Shown here in pieces: positions 1 through 8,414 of a stretch of 64,000 nt of DNA. Numbering within the stretch: the stretch's first letter is position 1; each line of letters starts with the position of its first letter. This stretch comes from Nitrospirillum iridis. Its GTDB lineage: Bacteria; Pseudomonadota; Alphaproteobacteria; Azospirillales; Azospirillaceae. Location: the NCBI RefSeq assembly GCF_014205765.1, contig NZ_JACIIZ010000012.1, positions 124,001-188,000 of the forward strand, written 5' to 3'. The translations under genes and the position numbers were made by a program. Below the pieces are notes generated by a model. It made no database searches and was not told the DNA's origin. It saw only the letters and a list, made by a program, of their open reading frames with translations.

Positions 1-486
1 CTGGTTCAGGGTCACGTCCTCGGACACCGATTGGCTGGAGGTGATGATGACCGACGTGCTGCCGGCGTAGCCCTTGGCCGGCATGTCCACCTGGATTTCC
101 ACCTCCACCCGACCATCATAACGCTGCGACTGGTCGGTGGTGAACCAACCCTTGACGCCGGTGGTGCGCGGCAGGTTCACCTCGACGATGCTGGCGTTCT
201 TGATGACGACCCGGGCCTTGCCGCTGGAGCCCGCCGCCTTCAGCCGGTCCTGCACCCACAGGCGCACCACCTCCGCCGGGGTCAGCTGCAGCTGGTGTTC
301 GATGTTGGGCGGCTTCATGGGCGAGACGTAGTCGTTCACCACCTCGATCTCCGCCACGTTCAGGGTGATGGGTGTCTCATCGGCGAAGCCGAAGCCGCCC
401 GACTGGGCCCAGGCGGCCCGCCCACACACACCAACCGGCGCCACCACCAGAAGACCGAGAACAAGGGCCAAGAACAAACGGCGCAT
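1..486 (-). CDS. Secreted protein of unknown function, C-terminus cut by window edge
   Basis: Open reading frame of at least 162 codons that runs off the left edge, so its 3' end is missing. It begins MRRLFLALVLG with a basic start, a hydrophobic stretch and an AWA-QS cleavage-like site near residue 28, so export to the periplasm is likely. The start at 486 is supported by a good ribosome site (GAGGTGATC) just upstream. The mature part is a hydrophilic alpha/beta-type sequence (for example RVVIKNASIVEVNLP) with no catalytic motif I recognise. Its promoter should lie in the following intergenic region, which it shares divergently with the heat-shock genes. Confidence 0.75.
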   Translation of the reverse strand, partial: MRRLFLALVLGLLVVAPVGVCGRAAWAQSGGFGFADETPITLNVAEIEVVNDYVSPMKPPNIEHQLQLTPAEVVRLWVQDRLKAAGSSGKARVVIKNASIVEVNLPRTTGVKGWFTTDQSQRYDGRVEVEIQVDMPAKGYAGSTSVIITSSQSVSEDVTLNQ

Positions 487-1026
487 GGATCACCTCAAGA
501 CACGGCAAGAAGCCGGATTGGCAGATGGCATTGCTTGTGTCATGCCCCCGGCGACTGTTCAAGCGCGACGCCGGTAATATCCCTCCACCAACGGCGGGGC
601 CGGCGACCACCGCCGCGACTCGGTGCCGCCGACGGAGGGCTTAGCCCCAAGGATTCCGGAGGATGGCCCGCCCGCCTGGGCGGGAATGGCGGTCCACAAG
701 CCTGTCAAGGCCGAATCACGCCGCGTCGTGATCCTTCGCGATACGGAAATATCGCCATCCGCAGCCACCCTCACCCATTAATATCTTTTACTTTCAATGG
801 GTTGAATTTATAGCTCATTTTTTGGGCAAACAGGGCAGAGCCACGGGACTCCTGGCCCCGGCACCGCCCGTTCACAGACTTATCCACAGTTTCTGGGGAC
901 AGCTGGCCAGCACCGTTTCCCCTGGCCGAAAGGTATGTGGGACCCTGCCATGATGGTCATCACAGGATGGAACGGTTCCCCCACGAGGGCGCCGGGCAAT
1001 CGCGTCGATCCTGTGCCGGCGCTTGT
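487..1026. other. Intergenic region between a secreted-protein gene and hsp20
   Basis: No convincing gene. The left part is GC-rich with short inverted repeats such as the GCCCGCC/GGCGGGA pair near 668-684. Positions 775-835 are clearly AT-rich for this genome. A perfect DnaA box follows at 880-888. The reading frames that cross this region have no ribosome sites and no recognisable product. Confidence 0.5.
880..888 (+). promoter_or_regulatory. Perfect DnaA box (TTATCCACA)
   Basis: Exact match to the consensus nine-base DnaA binding site, embedded in CTTATCCACAG. It stands alone; I found no second perfect copy within several hundred bases. It lies just right of an AT-rich stretch and about 140 bases before the hsp20 promoter. 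It may titrate or bind DnaA, or be chance. Confidence 0.5.
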
Positions 1027-1054
1027 CTTGAACCGTGGGAGGAGGTACCCATGT
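1027..1054 (+). promoter_or_regulatory. Sigma-32 (RpoH) heat-shock promoter of hsp20
   Basis: CTTGAA at 1027-1032 and CCCATGT at 1048-1054 are separated by 15 bases, a near-perfect match to the RpoH -35/-10 consensus. Transcription would start near 1060-1062 and give a leader of about 113 bases to the hsp20 start codon, the right length for a ROSE thermometer. Confidence 0.8.
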
Positions 1055-1061
1055 ATCTCAC

Positions 1062-1166
1062 AGGCGGTGCCGTTCCGGGCCGCCGAGTAGCGGGCCGATG
1101 GCCCCGTCCCCGGATGGGATGGACGCCATAGGCCGCCCCCGCACACTCGCTCGTTGGAGGAGGTTG
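1062..1166 (+). promoter_or_regulatory. ROSE-like RNA thermometer in the hsp20 leader
   Basis: The 5' untranslated region ends with UCGCU (1147-1151), a four-base loop (CGUU) and then the Shine-Dalgarno tract GGAGGAGG (1156-1163). This is the hallmark of ROSE elements, where a U(U/C)GCU motif imperfectly pairs with the ribosome site and melts on heating. In the alphaproteobacterial family the element is about 100 nt long and precedes small heat-shock genes, as here. The upstream part is GC-rich and self-complementary, but I did not fold it. Confidence 0.75.
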
Positions 1167-1174
1167 CCGACATC

Positions 1175-1648
1175 ATGAACACCCGAGTCTCGTTCCTGAA
1201 CAGCCCGTTCCTGTTGGGTTTCGACCAGTTCGAGCGCACGTTGGACCGGATATCCAAATCCGCCGCCGAGGGCTACCCCCCTTACAACATCGAACAGGTC
1301 GGCGAAGACGGCCTTCGCATCTCCCTGGCCGTGGCCGGCTTCACCTTCGATGACCTGCAAGTGCAGACCGAAGACAACCAGCTGATCATCCGCGGCCGCC
1401 AGCATGACGACAAGTCGCGCATCTATCTGCACCGTGGCATCGCCGCCCGGCAGTTCCAGCGCAGCTTCGTCCTGGCCGACGGCATAGAGGTGTTGGGCGC
1501 CAGCCTGGACAACGGACTGCTGCACATCGATCTGCGCCGGCCCATTCCCGAGCCCAAGGTGCGGACCATCAAGATCAGCGGCGTGGGCGACGGGACGGCC
1601 GAGCCGCAGACCATCGACGTTTCGCCCGATAAGAACGCCGCCCCATAA
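1175..1648 (+). CDS. Hsp20-family small heat-shock protein (IbpA-like)
   Basis: A 157-residue ATP-independent holdase that binds unfolding proteins in the cytoplasm and passes them to DnaK or GroEL. The alpha-crystallin domain occupies roughly residues 30-135. IbpA-type landmarks are visible: YPPYNIE near residue 35, RGIAARQFQRSF near 85 and the NGLL-I-L-R-PIPE strand near 115. The ATG at 1175 was chosen over an in-frame upstream GTG because the GGAGGAGG ribosome site precedes it and homologues start with a similar short N-terminus. A sigma-32 promoter and ROSE thermometer lie upstream, so it should be induced at both transcription and translation. The DUF1150 gene 100 bases downstream is its usual alphaproteobacterial partner. 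Confidence 0.95.
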   Translation: MNTRVSFLNSPFLLGFDQFERTLDRISKSAAEGYPPYNIEQVGEDGLRISLAVAGFTFDDLQVQTEDNQLIIRGRQHDDKSRIYLHRGIAARQFQRSFVLADGIEVLGASLDNGLLHIDLRRPIPEPKVRTIKISGVGDGTAEPQTIDVSPDKNAAP

Positions 1649-1747
1649 AAGACCTGGTGGGTCCGCGTTCGGGCCATTTTCCGCGTTCACCCTGGCAGGG
1701 CTCCCGAAGCCTGTCTTCCTTCACGTTGCGAAAAGCGAGTGATCATC

Positions 1748-1996
1748 ATGACCGACAGCCTTGATACCGATGTCACCGAAGCGCTGAGCGCCGACGCCCT
1801 GCGCCACCTCTCCTCCCAGGATTTCGCCGCCTTCGGCGTCAACGTGCTGGCTTATGTGAAGCCGGTGGTGACCCAGGGCATCCTGGGCTACGCCATCCAC
1901 GCCGCCGATGGCACGCCGCTGGCCGTGGCCGCCTCGCCGGAAGTGGCCCTGGCCTCCGTCCGCCAGCACGACATGGAACCTCAGCGGGTGCATTGA
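1748..1996 (+). CDS. DUF1150 family small protein
   Basis: An 82-residue acidic protein with the family core around residues 25-65: an FAAFGVN-AYVKPV segment, then GYAIHAADGTPLAV. The molecular role is not established. Family members commonly sit directly after an hsp20 gene in alphaproteobacteria, as here. The ATG at 1748 is preferred over the upstream GTG at 1739 because an AAGCGAG ribosome site precedes it at normal spacing. It is probably transcribed with hsp20 from the sigma-32 promoter, since no terminator is obvious in the 99-base gap and a strong one follows the gene. Confidence 0.85.
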   Translation: MTDSLDTDVTEALSADALRHLSSQDFAAFGVNVLAYVKPVVTQGILGYAIHAADGTPLAVAASPEVALASVRQHDMEPQRVH

Positions 1997-2056
1997 ACCC
2001 GGCGCGGGGCGCCGGTTGGCCCCCGTCCCCCCCATTTCAGCTGCGCCCTTAACCAG

Positions 2057-2090
2057 AAGCGCCTGTGGGACATCCCGCGGGCGCTTTTGC
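2057..2090 (+). terminator. Intrinsic terminator after hsp20-DUF1150
   Basis: AAGCGCC...GGCGCTT forms a stem of up to 14 pairs, a few of them G-U, with a two-base turn, followed by TTTT. It closes the heat-shock transcription unit. Confidence 0.8.
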
Positions 2091-2183
2091 ATGCAAGCAC
2101 GCCGTGATCCGGAGCGTTAGCGGCCGCCGGCTCTTGCCTGTATGGTGGGAAGACCTTCCCCGTCTTCAACGAGAGAGACACCC

Positions 2184-2636
2184 ATGCATGGCTTGAGGCG
2201 TGGTTTGAGGCGCGCGGTGACCGCGCTGGCGCTGGCGGCGGCCGGTTGCCCGTCGCTGATCGCGGGCGCGTCCAAGGCGCAGCCCGTTCCACCGACGACC
2301 GGCACCTGGATCGGCCAAGCCGAGGTTTCGGGACGGCCCGTCCCCCTAACCCTCACCATTCAGTCCGGCGATGGACGGCAGACCGGCACGGCATGGCTGG
2401 GCGCGCCGTTGAACTGCCGCCTGACGCAGCGCTATGCCGGAACGAGGGAGAACGCCAGCGGCCCCGCCACGACCGTATTCGGCATCGACGAGTCCAACGG
2501 TGGCTTTTGCGATCGCCTCATAGGGGGGCGGCTGGAGGCGACGCCCGGCGACAATGACCACCTGGGCGCCACCTTCGCCGACCCGCGCGACCGGAGCGTG
2601 CTTCAGGCCAACCTGGCGCGCCAGACCAGCCCCTGA
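2184..2636 (+). CDS. Hypothetical exported protein
   Basis: A 150-residue protein I do not recognise. The start at 2184 has a GAGAGAG ribosome site. Residues 1-30 look like a signal sequence (RRGLRRAV, then ALALAAAG). Cleavage could be lipoprotein-type at the Cys of AAAGC or type I after GASKA. The mature part has a GTWIGQAEV-VPLTLTIQ strand pattern and several Cys residues (LNCRL, GGFCDRL), suggesting a small beta-sandwich periplasmic domain. It stands alone between two terminator regions. Confidence 0.6.
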   Translation: MHGLRRGLRRAVTALALAAAGCPSLIAGASKAQPVPPTTGTWIGQAEVSGRPVPLTLTIQSGDGRQTGTAWLGAPLNCRLTQRYAGTRENASGPATTVFGIDESNGGFCDRLIGGRLEATPGDNDHLGATFADPRDRSVLQANLARQTSP

Positions 2637-2670
2637 TCATCCCCCCTGGGATTGCCAGCTTAAAACGGTC

Positions 2671-2712
2671 CTATAGCCGGCTGCGTTTAATCGGAACCAC
2701 AGCCGGCTATAG
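2671..2712. repeat. 13-bp perfect inverted repeat with 16-base loop
   Basis: CTATAGCCGGCTG (2671-2683) is mirrored exactly by CAGCCGGCTATAG (2700-2712). The loop is AT-richer than its surroundings and holds an extra GTT/AAC pair. There is no U tract, so it is not a classic terminator. Confidence 0.75.
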
Positions 2713-2737
2713 CTGAGTCTGTCCGCGAGCAGCTTCA

Positions 2738-2765
2738 CGCCCAAAGGCGGTGCCGCCTTTGGGCG
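2738..2765. repeat. 13-bp perfect hairpin in the hsp20-groEL spacer
   Basis: CGCCCAAAGGCGG (2738-2750) and its exact complement (2753-2765) are separated by two bases. GAGCAG to the left and CTGCTC to the right can extend the cruciform. It lies 26 bases after the repeat at 2671-2712, and both are bracketed by ACGGTCC direct repeats (near 2665 and 2777). Confidence 0.7.
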
Positions 2766-2795
2766 ATCTGCTCTAGACGGTCCAACCTGATCCCA

Positions 2796-2833
2796 AGGAA
2801 AAGGGCCGGCCCCCATCGCTGGGAACCGGCCCT
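2796..2833 (-). terminator. Intrinsic terminator of groEL
   Basis: On the minus strand AGGGCCGG pairs with CCGGCCCT across a loop of about 16 bases and is followed by TTTTCC. It lies about 35 bases past the groEL stop codon. Confidence 0.75.
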
Positions 2834-2866
2834 GTCCTTGAAAGACCTAATTCGTCCGGGGACGAC

Positions 2867-4582
<1,716 letters not shown>

Positions 4583-4624
4583 CTAGGAACAGTCAGCCGG
4601 CCCGTCATCCAAATCAGGCCCAGA

Positions 4625-4912
4625 TCAGGCCACGATGCCGAGGATGTCGGATTCCTTCATGATGAGGTATTCGGCCCCATCGATCTTCACCTCGGTGCCG
4701 GACCACTTGCCGAACAGCACGCGATCACCAGCCTTCACGTCCAGGGCGATCAGCTTGCCCTGCTCGTCACGGGCGCCGGGGCCCACGGCGACGACCTCGC
4801 CCTCCTGGGGCTTTTCCTTGACGGTGTCGGGGATGATGATGCCGCCAGCGGTCTTCTGCTCACTCTCAACGCGGCGCACCACCACCCGGTCGTGCAGCGG
4901 ACGGAACTTCAT
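4625..4912 (-). CDS. groS: Co-chaperonin GroES (10 kDa)
   Basis: A 95-residue lid protein that caps the GroEL ring. It shows the family signature [12 protein letters not shown] at the N-terminus, the mobile loop around residues 17-33 ([15 protein letters not shown]) and the roof segment near residue 50. Length is typical. The start at 4912 follows a GGGAGAG ribosome site. It is the first gene of the groESL operon, with CIRCE 62 bases upstream, so HrcA repression is expected. Confidence 0.98.
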   Translation of the reverse strand: MKFRPLHDRVVVRRVESEQKTAGGIIIPDTVKEKPQEGEVVAVGPGARDEQGKLIALDVKAGDRVLFGKWSGTEVKIDGAEYLIMKESDILGIVA

Positions 4913-4973
4913 GGATTCTCTCCCTGAAAAGGCAAAAGGCTCTATACAGAGCGAAAGGGGGCTGAGCCTGCTG

Positions 4974-5000
4974 TTAGCACTCAGCCCCAGTGAGTGCTAG
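4974..5000 (-). promoter_or_regulatory. CIRCE operator (HrcA site) of groESL
   Basis: TTAGCACTC, nine bases, GAGTGCTAG on the plus strand. It differs from the canonical inverted repeat only in the last base (A to G). It lies between the likely -10 element and groES, so HrcA would block groESL transcription in the absence of heat stress. Confidence 0.95.
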
Positions 5001-5005
5001 CGGAG

Positions 5006-5032
5006 ATAATACGAGTCCGGACGGGAATCAAG
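5006..5032 (-). promoter_or_regulatory. Probable groESL promoter
   Basis: On the minus strand a good -10 (TATTAT, 5006-5011) lies directly before CIRCE, and a CTTGATT sequence lies upstream with a short spacer (14-15 bases). It could be a housekeeping or RpoH-type promoter; the spacing is not ideal for either. Confidence 0.4.
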
Positions 5033-5218
5033 CACCCAGGCGCGATACCACGCGCATGGTCGCGAAAACGTCATCTCCCCGCTGTTGTCGCCGGGGGCCG
5101 CTTGCCGGCATATGCCGTAAATGTTGGCCCGCGACGACGGCAAAGACGCGACAGAGTGTCCGTCCATGCTATCGTGCCGCGTGTTCCCCATCCCTCGACA
5201 GGCTACGACGCCGCCCTG

Positions 5219-6508
5219 ATGCTTTACCTGCAAGTCGCCATCCTGGTTCTGCTGATCCTGCTGAACGGCTTTTTCGCCATGTCCGAACTGGCCGTGCTAT
5301 CCGCCCGGCGCAGCCGCCTGGCCACCCTGGCGGAAAAAGGCCACCGCGGCGCCCGGACGGCGCTGGCGTTGCAGGAAAACCCGTCGCACTTCCTATCCAC
5401 GGTGCAGATCGGCATCACCATGATCGCCATCGTGGAAGGCGCCTTCGGCAGCGCCACGCTGTCCGGCCCCCTGGCGGAGGAATTGGCCGCCATCCCGGCC
5501 CTCGCCCCCCACGCGGAAAGCATCGCCGTCACCTTGGTGGTGGTGTGCATCACACTCTTGTCCCTGATCGTCGGGGAACTGGTGCCCAAGCGTCTGGCCC
5601 TGCACGCGGGGGAACGCATCGCCCTGGTGACCGCCCCCTTCCTGCTGTTCCTCTCCCGCGCCGCCGCCCCCATCGCCTGGCTGCTGGGTACGGTGACGGA
5701 ACTGCTGCTCCGCATGCTGGGCGCCGCCGGCAAGCCGGAGAACGCCGTCACCGAGGAGGAGGTGAAGAGCCTGATCGCCGAGGGCACGGCCGCCGGCGTG
5801 TTCGAGCCCGAGGAAAAGCGCATGATCGAGGGCGTGCTGGGCCTGTCCGACCGGCCGGCGCGCGCCATCATGACCCCGCGCCTGGACGTCATGTGGCTGG
5901 ATCTGGATGACGACGTCGCCACGCTGACGGCCGAGATCCAGCAAAGCCCCCACAGCCGCTTCCCCGTCTGCCGGGGCAGCCTGGACGAGGTGGTGGGCAT
6001 TCTTCACGCCAAGGCCGTGCTGGACGCCGTGCTGGCCGGCGAGACGCCGGACCTGGCCAAGCTGGCCAACCCCGCGCTGATCGTCCATGACGGCACCCAG
6101 GTCATGCGCCTGCTGGAACTGTTCCGCGCGTCGAGCCAGCAGATGGCCCTGGTGGTGGATGAGTACGGCAGCGCGGAGGGCATCGTCACCCTGACCGACA
6201 TTCTGGAATCCATCGCCGGCGACATGCCCGAGGCCCACGATGCCGACGAGGACGAGTTCGTGCGCCGCGAGGACGGGTCCATGCTGATCGACGGCCGCAT
6301 GGCCATCGACGAGGCCTCCAGCGTGCTGGACCTGCCGGGCCTGCGCAATGGCGGCGACTATCTGACCCTGGCGGGCTTCCTGCTGTTCAAGCTGGGCCAC
6401 CTGCCCCGCGTGGGCGAGGGCATCAGCCACGCGGGGTACCGATTCGAGGTGGTGGACATGGACGGCCGCCGAATCGACAAGATCCTGGTGATCCCGCCGG
6501 CGGAATAG
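5219..6508 (+). CDS. CNNM/CBS-domain membrane protein (CorC/HlyC, hemolysin-like family)
   Basis: A 429-residue protein. The N-terminal CNNM (DUF21) domain (about residues 1-180) has three to four membrane segments beginning LYLQVAILVLLILLNGFF, with the family motif FAMSELAVLSARRSRL. A CBS pair follows (about 200-330, with RPARAIMTPRLDV and VVDEYGSAEGIVT), then a C-terminal CorC/HlyC transporter-associated domain (about 345-425, starting near DGSMLIDGRM). The family is linked to magnesium/cobalt export or resistance; the old hemolysin label is not a proven function. The start at 5219 is where family similarity begins; no strong ribosome site is visible. It stands alone and converges on upp. 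Confidence 0.88.
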   Translation: MLYLQVAILVLLILLNGFFAMSELAVLSARRSRLATLAEKGHRGARTALALQENPSHFLSTVQIGITMIAIVEGAFGSATLSGPLAEELAAIPALAPHAESIAVTLVVVCITLLSLIVGELVPKRLALHAGERIALVTAPFLLFLSRAAAPIAWLLGTVTELLLRMLGAAGKPENAVTEEEVKSLIAEGTAAGVFEPEEKRMIEGVLGLSDRPARAIMTPRLDVMWLDLDDDVATLTAEIQQSPHSRFPVCRGSLDEVVGILHAKAVLDAVLAGETPDLAKLANPALIVHDGTQVMRLLELFRASSQQMALVVDEYGSAEGIVTLTDILESIAGDMPEAHDADEDEFVRREDGSMLIDGRMAIDEASSVLDLPGLRNGGDYLTLAGFLLFKLGHLPRVGEGISHAGYRFEVVDMDGRRIDKILVIPPAE

Positions 6509-6539
6509 CCTTCCTCAGGCGCCCGCGCCTGAGGAAGGC
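6508..6539. terminator. Shared hairpin terminator between converging genes
   Basis: A perfect 13-bp stem (GCCTTCCTCAGGC and its complement) with a six-base loop sits exactly between the stop codons of the CNNM gene and upp. There is no clear U tract on either strand; a bidirectional role is inferred from position. Confidence 0.6.
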
Positions 6540-6540
6540 C

Positions 6541-7191
6541 TCACTTCGTCCCGAAGAGCCGATCGCCCGCGTCGCCCAGACCGGGAACGATGTAGGCGTC
6601 GTCGGTCAGGTGGCTGTCCAGCGCCGCGGTGTAGACCTTCACGTCCGGATGGGCGGCGTGGAAGACGCGCACGCCCTCCGGCGCCGACACCAGGGCCATG
6701 AAGCGGATCTGGTCATCCGCCACGCCGTGGCGGTTCAGCACGTCCACCGCGTGGACGGCGGAATTGCCGGTGGCCAGCATGGGGTCGACCAGGATGAAGG
6801 TGCGGCCCTGGGCAGCCGGCAGCTTCACCAGATATTCCACCGGCTGCTTGGTGTCATGGTCGCGGTAGAGGCCGATATGGCCCTCGCGCGCGCCCGGCAT
6901 CAGTTCCAGCAGCCCCTCGGCCATCACCAGCCCCGCCCGCAGAATGGGGACGACGGCGACCTTCTTGCCCTCGATCACCGGGGCATCCATCTCCACCAGC
7001 GGCGTCTCGATCCGTTCCGTCGTCAGCGGCAGGTCGCGGGTGATCTCATACCCCATCAGCAGGGCGATCTCGCGCAGCAGCTGGCGGAACCCCATGGTGG
7101 ATCGCCGCTTGTCACGCATATGCGACAGCTTGTGCTGGATCAGCGGATGGTCGGTGACGAACAGGTTGGGGAAATCGGCGACGGTGCGCAT
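6541..7191 (-). CDS. upp: Uracil phosphoribosyltransferase
   Basis: A 216-residue cytosolic salvage enzyme converting uracil and PRPP to UMP. It shows the family elements: N-terminal [16 protein letters not shown], the ETPL segment, PILRAGL near residue 82, the PRPP loop [14 protein letters not shown] near 131, and the uracil-binding [12 protein letters not shown] at the C-terminus. Length is close to the usual 208. It is apparently monocistronic and ends at the shared hairpin. Confidence 0.97.
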   Translation of the reverse strand: MRTVADFPNLFVTDHPLIQHKLSHMRDKRRSTMGFRQLLREIALLMGYEITRDLPLTTERIETPLVEMDAPVIEGKKVAVVPILRAGLVMAEGLLELMPGAREGHIGLYRDHDTKQPVEYLVKLPAAQGRTFILVDPMLATGNSAVHAVDVLNRHGVADDQIRFMALVSAPEGVRVFHAAHPDVKVYTAALDSHLTDDAYIVPGLGDAGDRLFGTK

Positions 7192-7337
7192 GGCGGCTGA
7201 ACCAGGATCGAAAGCGGTGGAATTGGTTCCAAGCTAGCGGACCCGGCAGCCAAGCGCCACCGTCGCGACACGGGCAAACCGGCCCGCCGGCCAAATAGGC
7301 GACCGGTTACCGTGCCTGGGCGATCCTGACCGGGCGG

Positions 7338-8213
7338 TCAGGCGCCGGGCGCCGGTGGCGGGGCGGCGCGAACCACCTGGTTGCGCCCTTGACGCTTGGC
7401 CGTATAGAGGGCGGCGTCGGCCTCCGCCACCAGGTCCTCGGGGTCGCTGTCCGGCCGGGCCTCGGCCAGGCCGAAGCTGGCGGTGAACCGTATGCTGCGC
7501 CCGCCGCCGATGGCGACAGACATCGCCTCCATATCCTGGCGCAGGCGTTCCACCACGGCATAGCCGTCCGAGAGGGTGGCGTCCTTCAGCAGGATCAGGA
7601 TTTCCTCACCGCCCAGACGGAAGGCTTCGTCGAACGAGCGGATGCCCTGGTTGACCGCCCCGGACGCGGCCATCAGCACGCGGTCGCCGGCCTCATGGCC
7701 ATAGCTGTCATTGACCGACTTGAACTTGTCCAAATCGCACAACGCGATGCAGAAGGGCCGGCCGGTGCGGCGGTAGCGGTTGACCTCGCGCTCCATCTCC
7801 TCGCGCAGGCCGGTGCGGTTGCGCAAGCCCGTCAGCGGATCGATGCCGCTGCCGGCCACGCTGAACGCCCGCTCGATGCGGCGCAACAGCACCATGAACT
7901 CATCGAACTTCTCGATCACCGCCTCGTAGGCCGGCAGGGTGGGCGGCTGCCCATCGTTCGCCCGCATGTGCACCAGCCGGGCCATGCGGTGCATCTGGTC
8001 GTGCAGGGCAATCAGGCGGTCGATGGCCGGCTGGTCCGCCAACTCGCTGCCGGACGCCCCCCGCACCCAGGCGGGAAACGCGGTGGGTATCGGCAGGACG
8101 ACCCCGTCGCCGTGGTTGAAGAACGCCGCGCGATGCCACTGGCCGATCCACCGAAGATGCTCGTCCACCACGCCGGCCAAACCGGCGGCGGAAGGCAAAG
8201 GGGACACATTCAT
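7338..8213 (-). CDS. Diguanylate cyclase with N-terminal CZB-type domain (DgcZ-like)
   Basis: A 291-residue cytosolic protein. Residues about 10-125 resemble the chemoreceptor zinc-binding (CZB) domain of E. coli DgcZ: an H-x-x-W start (EHLRWIGQW), an FPAW segment and an H-x3-H pair (LHDQMH). Residues about 130-280 form the GGDEF domain, with DPLTGLRNR, DLDKFKSVND and a GGEEI signature instead of GGEEF. An RxxD product-inhibition site (RSFD) lies five residues before it. It should make cyclic di-GMP, perhaps under zinc control. The Cys ligand expected in the CZB domain appears to be Thr. The ATG at 8213 is preferred to a TTG at 8282. No operon partner is evident. Confidence 0.82.
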   Translation of the reverse strand: MNVSPLPSAAGLAGVVDEHLRWIGQWHRAAFFNHGDGVVLPIPTAFPAWVRGASGSELADQPAIDRLIALHDQMHRMARLVHMRANDGQPPTLPAYEAVIEKFDEFMVLLRRIERAFSVAGSGIDPLTGLRNRTGLREEMEREVNRYRRTGRPFCIALCDLDKFKSVNDSYGHEAGDRVLMAASGAVNQGIRSFDEAFRLGGEEILILLKDATLSDGYAVVERLRQDMEAMSVAIGGGRSIRFTASFGLAEARPDSDPEDLVAEADAALYTAKRQGRNQVVRAAPPPAPGA

Positions 8214-8414
8214 CGCGGGAAGACGATCCTGATGACGAGGCCAGGTACCGCGCGGAAGGCGGGCGGGGTCCCGGCCGGACAAGGGCTATTCATGTACTTT
8301 AGGTCATTCACCTGCGGTTTGCACCGCCCTTGGCACAATTCCGAGGGATAGGGTGCGGCCCATCGCCCCACCTTCGGATTAGCCCAGCCGGTGATACCCC
8401 CCCGGATCGGCGTT

